Source of the DNA: Clostridiales bacterium
GTDB lineage: Bacteria > Bacillota > Clostridia > Oscillospirales > Oscillospiraceae
DNA length: 64,000 bases
Assembly: GCA_022787565.1 (NCBI GenBank)
Contig: JALFVN010000027.1
Span: 1-64,000, forward strand
Direction of reading: 5' to 3'
The notes beneath the pieces were generated by a model. That model did not search any database. It saw only the letters and a program-made list of their open reading frames with translations, and was not told the DNA's origin. Each line of letters begins with the position of its first letter. Positions within the stretch are counted from its first letter, which is position 1. The position numbers were made by a program, and so were the translations under genes. Shown one piece after another: positions 32,456 through 41,230 of the stretch.

Positions 32456-34246
32456 TTATATCGCATACTGGCTGGTATAGAGCTGATAGTAAAAGCCCTT
32501 TCTGTCCAGCAGTTCCTGATGCTTTCCGGTTTCCACGATCTGCCCGTCACGCAGGACCAGGATCAGATCCGCGTCCACGATGGTGGAGAGCCGGTGGGCA
32601 ATGACAAAGCAGGTCTTTCCCCGCATCAGCTTGTCCATGGCTTTCTGGATCAGGATCTCCGTGCGGGTGTCCACGTTGGAGGTGGCCTCGTCCAGAATCA
32701 GCAGCCGCCGGTCGGCCAGCAGGGCGCGTGCAATGGTGAGAAGCTGCTTCTGACCGCCGGAGATGCTGACCGTGTCCTCGCTGACCTGGGTGTCGTAGCC
32801 CTGGGGCAGGGTGCGGATAAAGTGGTGGCAGTAGGCCTCGTCGCAGGCTTTGATGATCTCCTCCCGGCTGGCGTCGGGACGACCATAGGCCACGTTGTCG
32901 GCAATGCTGCCGCTGAACAGCCAGGTATCCTGGAGCACCATGCCGAAAAGGGAGCGCAGCTCATCCCGGCACACATTGGCCACATCCTGGCCGTCAATGG
33001 TTATTTTGCCGCTGTCGATGTCGTAAAAGCGCATGAGCAGATTGACAATGGTAGTTTTGCCGGCGCCGGTGGGGCCGACGATGGCCACCTTCTGCCCCTG
33101 CTTTACGTCAATGTTCAGATCGCGGATCAGGGGTGCGTCCTTGCTGTAGGAAAAATCCACATGTTCAAAGCAGACGTCGCCACGGACGGTCTCAGGCAGA
33201 TGTCCGGTCAAGGGTTGCTCCTCCGGCTCATCCAGCACCGCGAACACCCGCTTCCCTGCGGCTTTGGTTCGCTGCATGGAGCTGAGCCCTTCGGCGATCT
33301 GCTCCAGCGGAGCGGAAAATTGCTTGGCAAACAGAACGATGGTCACTACCACGCCCACAGACACGCCGTAATTGACAATAAGGATGCCGCCCACCACGTT
33401 GATGATGATGTAGGCCAGAGCGTTGGTGAAGGCAATGCAGGGCCGTACCATGGCGCCCAGGAAGTTGGCGGTGGTCTCCGCCTTTTGCTGCCGCTGGTTG
33501 ACCTGCCGGTGAGCGCAGATGGTGTCCTCCTCAAAATTGTAGGCCTTGCTGGTCTGGTAGTTGGCGTAGCTCTCCTCCACAACGGAGTACAGCTTGCCGC
33601 TCTCCTCAAACATCTGGTCGAAATGCTTCTCGCTGAGAGAGGAGATACGGGCGGAGAGCCAGATGGAGAGGGGCATGAAGATCAGAACGATCAGCGCCAG
33701 CCGCCAGTCCTCCAGCAGCATTACCACCGAAAGAGTAAGAACCTGAAGAAAGCCCACCATGAGGGTATCCACGATGTTGTGAATGGAGTTGCCCATATGG
33801 GAGATATCGTCGTTCATGCGCTCCAGAATCTGTCCGGCCGGGGTGTTGTCGATATAGCGCACGGGCAGACGGCTGATCTTGTCTGAGATGCGGATGCGCA
33901 GAGCACAGGTAAAATAGCGGCTGACCACGTTGTTCAGCAGGAACATTTTCAGCCAGTTCATGCCGCTCTGGAGCAGATATACCGCTGCCAGCACGCAGCA
34001 GCCGGGGAGCAGCGCCCGCGTCAGGCTTGGGCCCTGAAAAGTCCCGGCCCAGAAGTCATACAGGAGCTGTACACAGCTGCCCAGTATTTTGGGGGAGACC
34101 ACCGCACAGGCGATGATCACGCAGCTGATCAGACAGGCCAGCGCCAGCCAGCCGTAGATCGGTTTGGCCTCCCGGATGATTCGCAGGATTATCTGCTTAT
34201 CCTCCCGGCGCTGTGCCCGGGTCTTTTTTTCGGCCTTCTTTTTCAT
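32456..34246 (-). CDS. ABC exporter half, consensus ATPase site
   Basis: 596 residues: a six-helix transmembrane domain (about 20-320) fused to an ATPase domain. Walker A GPTGAGKTT, signature SGGQKQLLTIARAL and Walker B LLILDEATSNVD with the catalytic glutamate are all canonical. It is encoded directly after, and overlapping by 4 bases, another half exporter whose Walker B is degenerate. This pairing is typical of heterodimeric exporters such as BmrCD, LmrCD and TM287/288, which move drugs or lipophilic compounds out of the cell. The charged N-terminus KKKAEKKTRAQRREDK is cytoplasmic. Substrate unknown. Confidence 0.9.
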   Translation of the reverse strand: MKKKAEKKTRAQRREDKQIILRIIREAKPIYGWLALACLISCVIIACAVVSPKILGSCVQLLYDFWAGTFQGPSLTRALLPGCCVLAAVYLLQSGMNWLKMFLLNNVVSRYFTCALRIRISDKISRLPVRYIDNTPAGQILERMNDDISHMGNSIHNIVDTLMVGFLQVLTLSVVMLLEDWRLALIVLIFMPLSIWLSARISSLSEKHFDQMFEESGKLYSVVEESYANYQTSKAYNFEEDTICAHRQVNQRQQKAETTANFLGAMVRPCIAFTNALAYIIINVVGGILIVNYGVSVGVVVTIVLFAKQFSAPLEQIAEGLSSMQRTKAAGKRVFAVLDEPEEQPLTGHLPETVRGDVCFEHVDFSYSKDAPLIRDLNIDVKQGQKVAIVGPTGAGKTTIVNLLMRFYDIDSGKITIDGQDVANVCRDELRSLFGMVLQDTWLFSGSIADNVAYGRPDASREEIIKACDEAYCHHFIRTLPQGYDTQVSEDTVSISGGQKQLLTIARALLADRRLLILDEATSNVDTRTEILIQKAMDKLMRGKTCFVIAHRLSTIVDADLILVLRDGQIVETGKHQELLDRKGFYYQLYTSQYAI

Positions 34247-35964
34247 CTGCGCTCACCTCCCGTCTGGGAGACATAGATCTCCTGATAAATTTTACAGCGC
34301 TCCAGCAGCTCCTGATGGCTTCCGGCGTCCACAAGGCGGCCCTTGTCCATGACGAAGATGCAGTCGCAGCTCATGGCGGAGCTGACCCGCTGGGTGATAA
34401 CAATGCGGGTTTTGCCGGCGGTGCGCTCAGAGAGGGCACGGCGCAGTCTGGCCTCGGTGAGAAAGTCCAGCGCGGAAAAGCTGTCATCAAAAATATAAAT
34501 GGGTGCGTTTTTCAAAACCGCCCGGGCAATGCAGACCCGCTGCTTCTGTCCGCCGGACAGGTTTTTGCCCGCCTGCGTCAGCTCGTGGTCCAGCCCGTCA
34601 GGCAGGGAGGCCAGATACTCCCCCATCTGGGCAATTTCCGCCGCGGCCAGCAGCTCCTCTTCGGTGGCTCCGGGCTTGCCCATGGCGATGTTTTTGCGGA
34701 TGGTTCCGGAGTAGATGGCGGCCTTCTGCAGCACGCAGCTGATATTTGCACGGATGGTTTTCGGGCTGATGCTCATGCTGTCCCGCCCGTCAAAATAGAT
34801 ATGTCCGTCAGAAGGCCGGCGAAAGCCCATCAGCAGCTGGACCAGCGTGGATTTGCCGCTGCCGGTGCCGCCGATGATCGCCGCCTGCTGTCCGGGTTCG
34901 ATATGCAGGTTGATATTGCTGACCGCGTTTTCCGCCGCGCCCTCATAGCCGAAGCTCAGGTTTTCCAGGCGGATATCCCCGGAAAATTGCAGCGCCTCTT
35001 CCTCCGGCTCCGCCGGGGACTCCACCTCCAGCACCTCGCCGATGCGCTTGGCCGCCACCTTGGCGTGGGGGTACATGACAATGGAGAAGGCCGCCATGAC
35101 CACGCCGTTCATAATCAGGGTGATGTACTGGATCACGGCGAAAATATCGCCGCCGCTGGCGGAGCTGATGCCCCGCTCCATGCGAAAGCCCCCCAGATAT
35201 ACGATCAGCACCACGGCCATATTCATCAGGGCAATGGTCAGCGGCGAGATGACGCCCATGCTCACGTTGGCGCGGATAATGTTTTCCGCCATGACCTGCG
35301 TGGCATCCTCAATACGCTTGTGCTCCCGTGCCTCGCTGTTGAAGGCCCGGATGACCCGGATGCCGTGGAGACGTTCCCGGACGATGTCGTTCTGCTTGTC
35401 CATGTATTTATCGGAAGTCTCCCACAGGGGTTCGATCTTCTTTCCCACGTTTACCACAACGGCAAATACCAGGGGGATGAACAGCAGCAGCACAAGAGAC
35501 AGCACCGCGTCCTTGCCCAGCGCCAGCACAACGCCGCCGATGAACAGCACCGGAATGGTGATGATGCTGCCGGACAGCATGGAGGCCACCCAGGACAAAG
35601 TGCCCACATCATGGGTGGAGCGGGTCAGCAGCGCAGAGCTGCCCATGCGGCTGATATCCTCAAAGCGCATGGTGTTCACCTTGCGGAAAACGCCCAGCCT
35701 CAGATCCGCGCAGAAGCCGGCTACCACCCCGGAACTGATGTACCAGCCCCCCAGCACGGAGCCCAGACTGACAAGGGCCACCAGCAGCATCTTTGCGCAG
35801 CAGCGGAAGATGTAGGGCAGATCCGCGTTGTATACGCCGGTATTCAGAATGTCGCTCATAATATTGGGCAGCAGCAGCTCACATACCGTGGAAATGGCCA
35901 TAAGCAGCATACCCAGCAGCAGTCGGAGGCGGTAGGGTTTTAAATAAACAAAAATTTTTTTCAT
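34243..35964 (-). CDS. ABC exporter half, degenerate ATPase site
   Basis: 573 residues: six transmembrane helices, then an ATPase domain with Walker A GGTGSGKST, signature LSGGQKQR and Walker B IYIFDDSFSALD, where aspartate replaces the catalytic glutamate. This is the mark of the degenerate subunit of heterodimeric exporters. AAGGAG is 5 bases before the ATG at 35964; the upstream in-frame codons have no site. It is the first gene of the exporter operon. About 190-300 bases upstream lie a terminator, a short ORF and a promoter that may control it. Confidence 0.9.
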   Translation of the reverse strand: MKKIFVYLKPYRLRLLLGMLLMAISTVCELLLPNIMSDILNTGVYNADLPYIFRCCAKMLLVALVSLGSVLGGWYISSGVVAGFCADLRLGVFRKVNTMRFEDISRMGSSALLTRSTHDVGTLSWVASMLSGSIITIPVLFIGGVVLALGKDAVLSLVLLLFIPLVFAVVVNVGKKIEPLWETSDKYMDKQNDIVRERLHGIRVIRAFNSEAREHKRIEDATQVMAENIIRANVSMGVISPLTIALMNMAVVLIVYLGGFRMERGISSASGGDIFAVIQYITLIMNGVVMAAFSIVMYPHAKVAAKRIGEVLEVESPAEPEEEALQFSGDIRLENLSFGYEGAAENAVSNINLHIEPGQQAAIIGGTGSGKSTLVQLLMGFRRPSDGHIYFDGRDSMSISPKTIRANISCVLQKAAIYSGTIRKNIAMGKPGATEEELLAAAEIAQMGEYLASLPDGLDHELTQAGKNLSGGQKQRVCIARAVLKNAPIYIFDDSFSALDFLTEARLRRALSERTAGKTRIVITQRVSSAMSCDCIFVMDKGRLVDAGSHQELLERCKIYQEIYVSQTGGERR

Positions 35965-36062
35965 GGATTCTCCTTTTTCTGCGCAGCTTTTCTTCCGCCT
36001 CATTTTATCGGCGAGGCTGGGGAAAAACCATAACGCAGTCGTTGAACCGCCGGAACAATGGC

Positions 36063-36077
36063 TCAACCGGCGGTTGA
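36063..36077. promoter_or_regulatory. 15-base palindrome upstream of the ABC exporter
   Basis: TCAACCG-G-CGGTTGA, a perfect palindrome around one base. A partial copy of one half (AACCGCCGG, 36045-36053) also forms a 9-bp stem with it. Candidate repressor operator about 100 bases before the exporter start. Confidence 0.45.
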
Positions 36078-36151
36078 AGTCTGTTTCGGCCTCGGTTTTG
36101 GCTCTCCTTCAGTGTTTGCTATGCTCCTGTACCGGGGAATTTGCGCGCAAA

Positions 36152-36182
36152 AATGCCCGGAAGAGCAGTTCTCCCGGGCATG
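36152..36182 (-). terminator. Intrinsic terminator upstream of the ABC exporter
   Basis: Minus strand ATGCCCGG-...-CCGGGCAT followed by TTTTT. It lies 24 bases after the stop of the short ORF 36206-36268 and about 190 bases before the exporter, so it could be an attenuator; it could also be the old terminator of the gene upstream before the element inserted. Confidence 0.8.
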
Positions 36183-36205
36183 ATAACATACCTATCCGTG
36201 GAAAA

Positions 36206-36268
36206 TCACATGGAGAGCCGCCTGCATATCAAGTTGGTGTTCACAAAATTCATGGTGGTGATGGACAT
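36206..36268 (-). CDS. Short ORF (20 residues) between element and exporter
   Basis: ATG at 36268, AAAGGAG 8 bases upstream, a 20-residue frame ending ICRRLSM, stop TGA. A perfect promoter lies upstream (36303-36331) and an intrinsic terminator downstream, which together resemble a leader peptide. The ribosome binding site is probably part of the mobile element and the codons part of the chromosome (see the attachment site proposal), so translation may be a product of integration. No known family. Confidence 0.45.
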   Translation of the reverse strand: MSITTMNFVNTNLICRRLSM

Positions 36269-36272
36269 TTTG
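36266..36272. other. Proposed left attachment core of the mobile element
   Basis: CATTTTG here (CAAAATG on the minus strand) is repeated exactly at 50106-50112. With the flanking bases, CGSCAAAATG matches at 9 of 10 positions. Both copies overlap an ATG. Large serine recombinases often leave only a few shared bases at the two ends. Confidence 0.45.
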
Positions 36273-36302
36273 GCGACTCCTTTCTTAAAAATTACCTTTG
36301 TT

Positions 36303-36331
36303 ATTATAACAGGCAGATATAGGTTTTGCAA
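36303..36331 (-). promoter_or_regulatory. Outward-reading promoter at the recombinase end
   Basis: Minus strand TTGCAA (36326-36331), 17 bases, TATAAT (36303-36308), with TG one base before the -10 box (extended -10). It overlaps the last codons and the stop of the recombinase gene and points out of the element toward the ABC exporter. Confidence 0.8.
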
Positions 36332-38136
36332 CACTCATCTGAATCACACACAGATAAAACGGATGTGACAGTTCCGGTTTCCTGTGTGTTTTCTATGTAA
36401 CCGGTTGCCCGGAAGAAGTCATCATAATCTTCTTTCGAGCAACCTTTAATGAAGATATGACAGTGACGCTCATCATTTTCATCGGTGATATAAATGCGCT
36501 CCACAAAGGTCTGTATCAGTGTTACAAGCACGACGGGTGCGGCGTTTTCAGCATACTTTCCGAAGGAGAGCAGCCGTTCTTTTATTTCTTCAATATCTCG
36601 GATAGCATACATCTGACTTTGTCTGCTGTCCTCTAATTTTTGCAGTAGCGTTTCTGTTTCGGAAAGCTCATCGGTCAGCGCCTTTACATCCTCCTGAATA
36701 AAGCGTTTCAGGCTGTTATCCGCTTCCCGAAGATTTTTCACCTGATTGGCTATTGCCGTTTCAAGCTGTGCCTTCTTCTTTCTGAGGTCGGACAGCTCTT
36801 TTTCATTCTGCGACGAACTAAAAATATCGGACGCTTTCTGGTTGAGAAGCTTTTCAAAGTATTCGCTGTCCTCATCGGCAAGGTGGGATAACTGTTGCAC
36901 AACAAATTCATCAAGCAAAACGCCGTCTACAGCCCGAAAAGTACATTCGCCTACACGGTAGCCGGGACAAACATACTTGAATCTCGGTTTGCCGTTAGTC
37001 CAGCGGTTGGATTCGGAGATAACCCGCAGGCGTTTCCCGCAATGCGGGCAGTAGACCAGTCCTGCAAGCAAGGCGTTGGTCTTTCGGTGCGGGCGGTTGT
37101 ATTTCTTGGCAATATCGTCCAGCATATTCTGCGTGTCGATCCATTTCTGACTTGAAATAAAGCCCTCGTGTCTGCCGACCGAGATAATCCATTCGGAAAG
37201 CGGCTTTGTTGACATTAACTGCACAAATTTCGGTGAAATAAAGGTGCTGTCGGCATCCTCGAATTTCTCCTGATCGGTCTTGTTGTAGGCGGAGATACCG
37301 TGCTGACCGTCAAAGTCTGAAATATCCCCGCACAAACCGCCATTGTGCTCCAAGAAATAATTGTATGCACTTTCGTCGGCGGTGCAGTAAACGGGATTTT
37401 TCAATAGCAGTCTTGTTGTGGAGCTGTTAAACTTACTCCCAACCTTTGTACGGTATCCAAGCTCGTTCATTTTGTCTGCGGTTTTTTTGATAGACCGAGT
37501 GGCTGCAAATATCTCATAGAGCTTTTGTATCATCGCTTTTTCCTCGGGAATGCTCTCCAAATAGCTGTAAGCGGACTTGTTTTTGCCACTGCCGGTTTTC
37601 ACACGCTTCACCGTAAAGCCTGTTGGGGTATTGCCGCCCAGCCAGCGCCCGTCTTTGGCAAGCTCCATCATATTATCGGTGATACGCTCGGTTAAGGTAT
37701 CACGCTCAAATTCGGCAACGACGGCGAATATTTGAATAAATATCTTTGATACGCCGGAAGCTGTATTGATATTGTTGGAGCAGATCAGCAAATTCACCTT
37801 GTGCTTTTCAAGAAAGTCAAGCAGCCGAAGCAGGTCACTGGTTTTTCTGCCGATACGGTCTAATTTGTAGCAAACAACGGCACGGATCTTGCCCATTTCA
37901 ATATCGTGAAGCATACGCTGAAAGTCGGGGCGGTCGGAATAGTAGCCGGAAAGCCCTTTATCCTCATATTCGAGAAAAGTGTAATCTTCATCAAGGTGCA
38001 ATTCCCGTTTGGCATATTCCGCACATTGTTTGAACTGTACGCCGATACTGTCTCCCTTGTTGGTGATGCGGGATTTCCGGGCGTAGATGGCTACGCCCCG
38101 GTTATCCTCAGTATTGTATTTTTGTTTCTTTGTCAT
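36304..38136 (-). CDS. Large serine recombinase (TnpX/TndX-like)
   Basis: Site-specific recombinase that integrates and excises the element. It has 610 residues. The N-terminal resolvase domain starts VAIYARKSRITNKGDS with catalytic Ser22, and continues DKGLSGYYSDRPDFQRMLHDI and CYKLDRIGRKTSDLLRLLDFL. A recombinase domain (about 190-290), a zinc ribbon (YCPHCGKRL...KYVCPGYR..EC) and a long coiled coil (about 440-540) follow. AGGAGG is 9 bases before the ATG. It lies at the end of the element, as is typical. Its 3' end carries the outward promoter. Confidence 0.93.
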   Translation of the reverse strand: MTKKQKYNTEDNRGVAIYARKSRITNKGDSIGVQFKQCAEYAKRELHLDEDYTFLEYEDKGLSGYYSDRPDFQRMLHDIEMGKIRAVVCYKLDRIGRKTSDLLRLLDFLEKHKVNLLICSNNINTASGVSKIFIQIFAVVAEFERDTLTERITDNMMELAKDGRWLGGNTPTGFTVKRVKTGSGKNKSAYSYLESIPEEKAMIQKLYEIFAATRSIKKTADKMNELGYRTKVGSKFNSSTTRLLLKNPVYCTADESAYNYFLEHNGGLCGDISDFDGQHGISAYNKTDQEKFEDADSTFISPKFVQLMSTKPLSEWIISVGRHEGFISSQKWIDTQNMLDDIAKKYNRPHRKTNALLAGLVYCPHCGKRLRVISESNRWTNGKPRFKYVCPGYRVGECTFRAVDGVLLDEFVVQQLSHLADEDSEYFEKLLNQKASDIFSSSQNEKELSDLRKKKAQLETAIANQVKNLREADNSLKRFIQEDVKALTDELSETETLLQKLEDSRQSQMYAIRDIEEIKERLLSFGKYAENAAPVVLVTLIQTFVERIYITDENDERHCHIFIKGCSKEDYDDFFRATGYIENTQETGTVTSVLSVCDSDECCKTYICLL

Positions 38137-38160
38137 AATATCAGTCCTCCTGTTTTTTCA

Positions 38161-38355
38161 TTATACAGCCAGCCCCGTGACGCTTTCCAATGTGCGGCCG
38201 TTTTTGCAAAGCTGGCGTAAGAGTAACCACAGCGTTTCGCTGTCAAGCGCTCGGATTTCCTGTTCCAGAAATTCCATTCGCTTGTGCTGAAAAGAACGGA
38301 GGGCGTTATTGTAGTTGTTGCCACGGTGAATGACAGCATTCATCTTAAAATCCAT
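38161..38355 (-). CDS. Conserved-looking 64-residue element protein
   Basis: 64 residues, helical and charged (RSFQHKRMEFLEQEIRALDSETLWLLLRQLC), no family recognised. AGGAGGTG lies 5 bases before the ATG. It sits between parB and the recombinase gene, 11 bases after parB and 24 before the recombinase, in one apparent transcript. In this position it might be an excision helper or directionality factor, but that is a guess from location only. Confidence 0.6.
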   Translation of the reverse strand: MDFKMNAVIHRGNNYNNALRSFQHKRMEFLEQEIRALDSETLWLLLRQLCKNGRTLESVTGLAV

Positions 38356-38366
38356 AAGCGCACCTC

Positions 38367-39209
38367 CTATCTCGAATCTCGGTCACGGTTGCGAAGATAC
38401 TTACGGTAATGTTCGCAAGCCCGGATAATGAAATCTTCCGTATTTTGTGAATCCATTCCTTTTGGAAGAACAGCTCGCAGACGCTCGGCAGAAACTTTGA
38501 TCGTTTCTTTTTGATTTGCTTTTACCTCGCACATAATACCTTCAATACAGGCTTTGGTGAGCAGTCCTTCACGGTCTGCCTTGTGCATACGGAAAGCCTG
38601 CGAATAGGACGGCGTGCAGTCATTGATTTCACATTGTTCCAACACATCGTATTGACTTTGTTCGTCGAGAAACGAAAGCTCCACACCAACGGACAGTGCC
38701 ATTTTACCTTCATCCATAAATTCAAGAAGTTCGGGAATAAGGTTTGTTAGGCGAATATAGCGCTGAACGGTACGACCACTTTCTGTATCTGAAACATTGT
38801 CACGAGACTTGTGGCCAACTTGTCCATAAGTGATACCTTGATGATTCAATGCCTCCATTTTTAACTTGTACGCAAATGCCTTTTCGCTTGGCAGAATATG
38901 CTCCCGGTGGAGGTTGCTGTCCACCACCGCAATGGCGGCAGCATCCCGGTCGAGGGCATAAATCAAGGCAGGGACCTCGGTAATCCCCGCCTTTTGTGCG
39001 GCGTGTAAACGGCGGTGGCCGCTTACGACTTCATATTCATCTGTATTTTCTATCGGTCGGACGATCAGCGGCGAGAGAACACCTTGCGTCTGTATGCTTT
39101 CGATCAGCGTATTCATTTCCTCATCGTCCTTGACCTTGAACGGGTGTCCGGCAAAGGGGCGCAATTTTTCTACCGGAATTGCCACCGGCTTTTTCATCGT
39201 ATTCTTCAT
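38367..39209 (-). CDS. parB: ParB/Spo0J-like partition protein
   Basis: 280 residues. The N-terminal ParB nuclease-like/CTPase domain has EVVSGHRRLHAAQKAGITEVPALI, and SNLHREHILPSEKAFAYKLKMEAL is the arginine patch and linker to the HTH domain. Such ParB homologues without ParA are common in clostridial mobile elements next to relaxase genes, where they may aid maintenance or regulate genes. It lies 2 bases after the relaxase stop on the same strand. Confidence 0.88.
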   Translation of the reverse strand: MKNTMKKPVAIPVEKLRPFAGHPFKVKDDEEMNTLIESIQTQGVLSPLIVRPIENTDEYEVVSGHRRLHAAQKAGITEVPALIYALDRDAAAIAVVDSNLHREHILPSEKAFAYKLKMEALNHQGITYGQVGHKSRDNVSDTESGRTVQRYIRLTNLIPELLEFMDEGKMALSVGVELSFLDEQSQYDVLEQCEINDCTPSYSQAFRMHKADREGLLTKACIEGIMCEVKANQKETIKVSAERLRAVLPKGMDSQNTEDFIIRACEHYRKYLRNRDRDSR

Positions 39210-39211
39210 TT

Positions 39212-40579
39212 TTATCTCCCTCTTTCTTTGTACCTTGCACGGGCTTTTTTCTCCAACTCGTGCTCTTGCTTTAACAGTTCATACAGGTGCGGAGATTTTT
39301 CTAAAATCCGTTCCGCACGGTGCAGACGCTCCCTTACGGGCTTCATCTGCTTGGATACTGCCTTGCGCTGTTTCTTGTTTTGCACTTGCTCCTCCGGCGA
39401 CTTGGGGCGGCGTATGCGGTTGCTGATGCCGCTGCGCTCACGCTCCAAAGTGGAAAGTTCTGCCTTGGATTGCTCAATACTGGCTTGGAGGTCGGCTACC
39501 GTATGGATACCGCGCTCCTGCAAGAAGTGATAGTCGGCAACCAGCTCCTTCAAATCCTTTTCCGCCGCTCGCAGATCCGGCGACAGCAGCATCACATCGG
39601 CAAGCTCGGCTACGATTTGAATCGCCGTTATGACAAGATAAAACACCGCATCTACCAAAACGGCGGCGGTGTCACAGCTGTGTTCAATGGAGAACCCCAG
39701 CTTTCGCAGCTCGTCCTCTAATGGAAATTTCTTCGGCTTGTACGGCGGTCGGTATTCCAAGGTAAATAGCCGATACCGATTTTCGGCGTTCTGTCGTAGT
39801 TGTTCATTGACGCGATCTTTGGAAAAGCCGATGCCGCTCAGCCGCACGGCACGCTCCCAATGCTTCGCTTTAACCGAAAAGCGCACAGGGTCAAGGGTAT
39901 ACCCGAGCGCAAAGAGCTGACTTTCAAATTCTCTTGGACTGGTCGCAAAGGACAGGCAGTATTCCACATCTTCCCGCAGATAGTCTCGATGCGTTTTCTT
40001 GCCGGCCTTGTGAACCCAATATTCTTTCTTCTTGCCCTTGGAGTAGAAATCGCTGTTTTCCAGCACAGACAACTCGTGCTCCCGGCAGATCTCATCGGAG
40101 ATTTTACGCAGCTCCTTGTGGTCGCCGATTTTGTTTTTGAACTTTGCGCCGTCCCTGAAGGACACGGGATTCACAACAAAGTGGCAATGCACATTGTCGG
40201 TGTTCAGGTGGACGGTGACCAGCACCTGATACCGGTCGCCCCACATCCTTCTTGCGGTTTCCTTGCCAATGGCAAACGCCTGCTCCGGCGTGACCTCGCC
40301 CTTGCGAAAGCTCTGAATACCGTGGTAGCCCACCACCTTGCCACGCAGCCCAAATCGCCGCTGGACGGCGATCATCTCGGCATAGGCGTTCTGCGCCGAG
40401 CAGTTGATGCCGCCCACAAACATTTTGCGGTCGGTCTTGTTATCGTTCTCTGCATAGCGCAGAGCGGCGTATAGATCCTCGTCGAGATATTCCGGGGCGG
40501 TAGTCTTGTCGGGATTGTCGGCGTAGTCCAGCGTGGCTTTCAGGTTTTTGAACACAGGCCAAAAGCCTGTTACGGCCAT
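39212..40579 (-). CDS. MOBP-type relaxase
   Basis: Nicks DNA at oriT and pilots the strand during mobilization. It has 455 residues. The N-terminal relaxase domain has a tyrosine candidate near residue 19 (TLDYADNPDKT) and the metal-binding histidines in VLVTVHLNTDNVHCHFVVNPVSF. The C-terminal third is a charged coiled coil. It is preceded by mobC with 6 bases between, and the inverted-repeat-rich region lies beyond mobC, the usual oriT-mobC-mobA order. Confidence 0.9.
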   Translation of the reverse strand: MAVTGFWPVFKNLKATLDYADNPDKTTAPEYLDEDLYAALRYAENDNKTDRKMFVGGINCSAQNAYAEMIAVQRRFGLRGKVVGYHGIQSFRKGEVTPEQAFAIGKETARRMWGDRYQVLVTVHLNTDNVHCHFVVNPVSFRDGAKFKNKIGDHKELRKISDEICREHELSVLENSDFYSKGKKKEYWVHKAGKKTHRDYLREDVEYCLSFATSPREFESQLFALGYTLDPVRFSVKAKHWERAVRLSGIGFSKDRVNEQLRQNAENRYRLFTLEYRPPYKPKKFPLEDELRKLGFSIEHSCDTAAVLVDAVFYLVITAIQIVAELADVMLLSPDLRAAEKDLKELVADYHFLQERGIHTVADLQASIEQSKAELSTLERERSGISNRIRRPKSPEEQVQNKKQRKAVSKQMKPVRERLHRAERILEKSPHLYELLKQEHELEKKARARYKERGR

Positions 40580-40585
40580 ACCGCA

Positions 40586-40864
40586 TCACCCCTTTCCAGG
40601 CAGCAGGAATTCTGCTGTGATGTGTTTCAGCACCGTGCAAATTTCTTTGTCCAACTCCGGTGAACTCGCCTTGCCCGCAAGCTCGCCCAGCTTTTCAAGG
40701 CAAGCAAAAAGAGCGTCAGGCGGAACCGCTCTCGGCTCATACCCTAACGCTCTTTGCTTGACATATTCGGTTGTTGAAAGCCCGCATCTTCGGGCTTTTG
40801 ATTGTATTTTCTCTTTTTCTTTTGCCGTGACTCGCACGGCAATTCGTATATCTTTCATATACAT
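40586..40864 (-). CDS. mobC: MobC-like relaxosome accessory protein
   Basis: 92 residues. The N-terminal IRIAVRVTAKEKEKIQSKARRCGLSTTEYVKQRALG is a ribbon-helix-helix pattern typical of MobC proteins, which bind oriT and help the relaxase open it. AAGGA is 4 bases before the ATG at 40864 and 10 before the next at 40858; either may be used. It is directly upstream of the relaxase gene and next to the inverted repeats at 40899-41006. Confidence 0.82.
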   Translation of the reverse strand: MYMKDIRIAVRVTAKEKEKIQSKARRCGLSTTEYVKQRALGYEPRAVPPDALFACLEKLGELAGKASSPELDKEICTVLKHITAEFLLPGKG

Positions 40865-41230
40865 TATTCCTTCTTTCATTCTTTTTTTCGGGGGGATTGG
40901 GGGCAGTAAGCCCCCAAAGAGCAAAGCCGCAAGAAAATCTGCGGCTTTTGATTGGGACTTTGGCACACAAAGTCCCTGCTTGTTACGGTGTAAGACACAC
41001 ACCGTAGGTGATATTCATCTGTTCTCAGTGGATTGCACCGTGAGGGAGCGACCTCATACCGTTCTTATTGGTGCAAATCGTGCTTTTATTCCATTTTTCT
41101 GCGGTATTGTCATCACTTTTTAAGAGAGTGCCGTCAGTATTGCAGAATAGTGAAACCATTGGGTATTGTGGGGACAATTCTTTTCTGTATTGCCATCACA
41201 GGACCGTCAAAAGCAGGAATAAGTGACACC
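40865..41230. other. Probable oriT region
   Basis: 366 bases with no gene. Four consecutive inverted repeats lie here: GGGGGC/GCCCCC (40899-40915), AAAGCCGCA/TGCGGCTTT (40923-40948), GGGACTTTG/CAAAGTCCC (40954-40976), TACGGTGT/ACACCGTA (40984-41006). A further stem follows at about 41033-41075 (TTGCACC/GGTGCAA, enclosing TGAGG/CCTCA). This density directly upstream of mobC and the relaxase is typical of an origin of transfer. Confidence 0.65.

Noticed and set aside
32258-33886. Plus-strand open frame of 542 codons opposite the ABC exporter
   Set aside because: Runs through a terminator and a dispersed repeat and then antisense to the ATPase domain.
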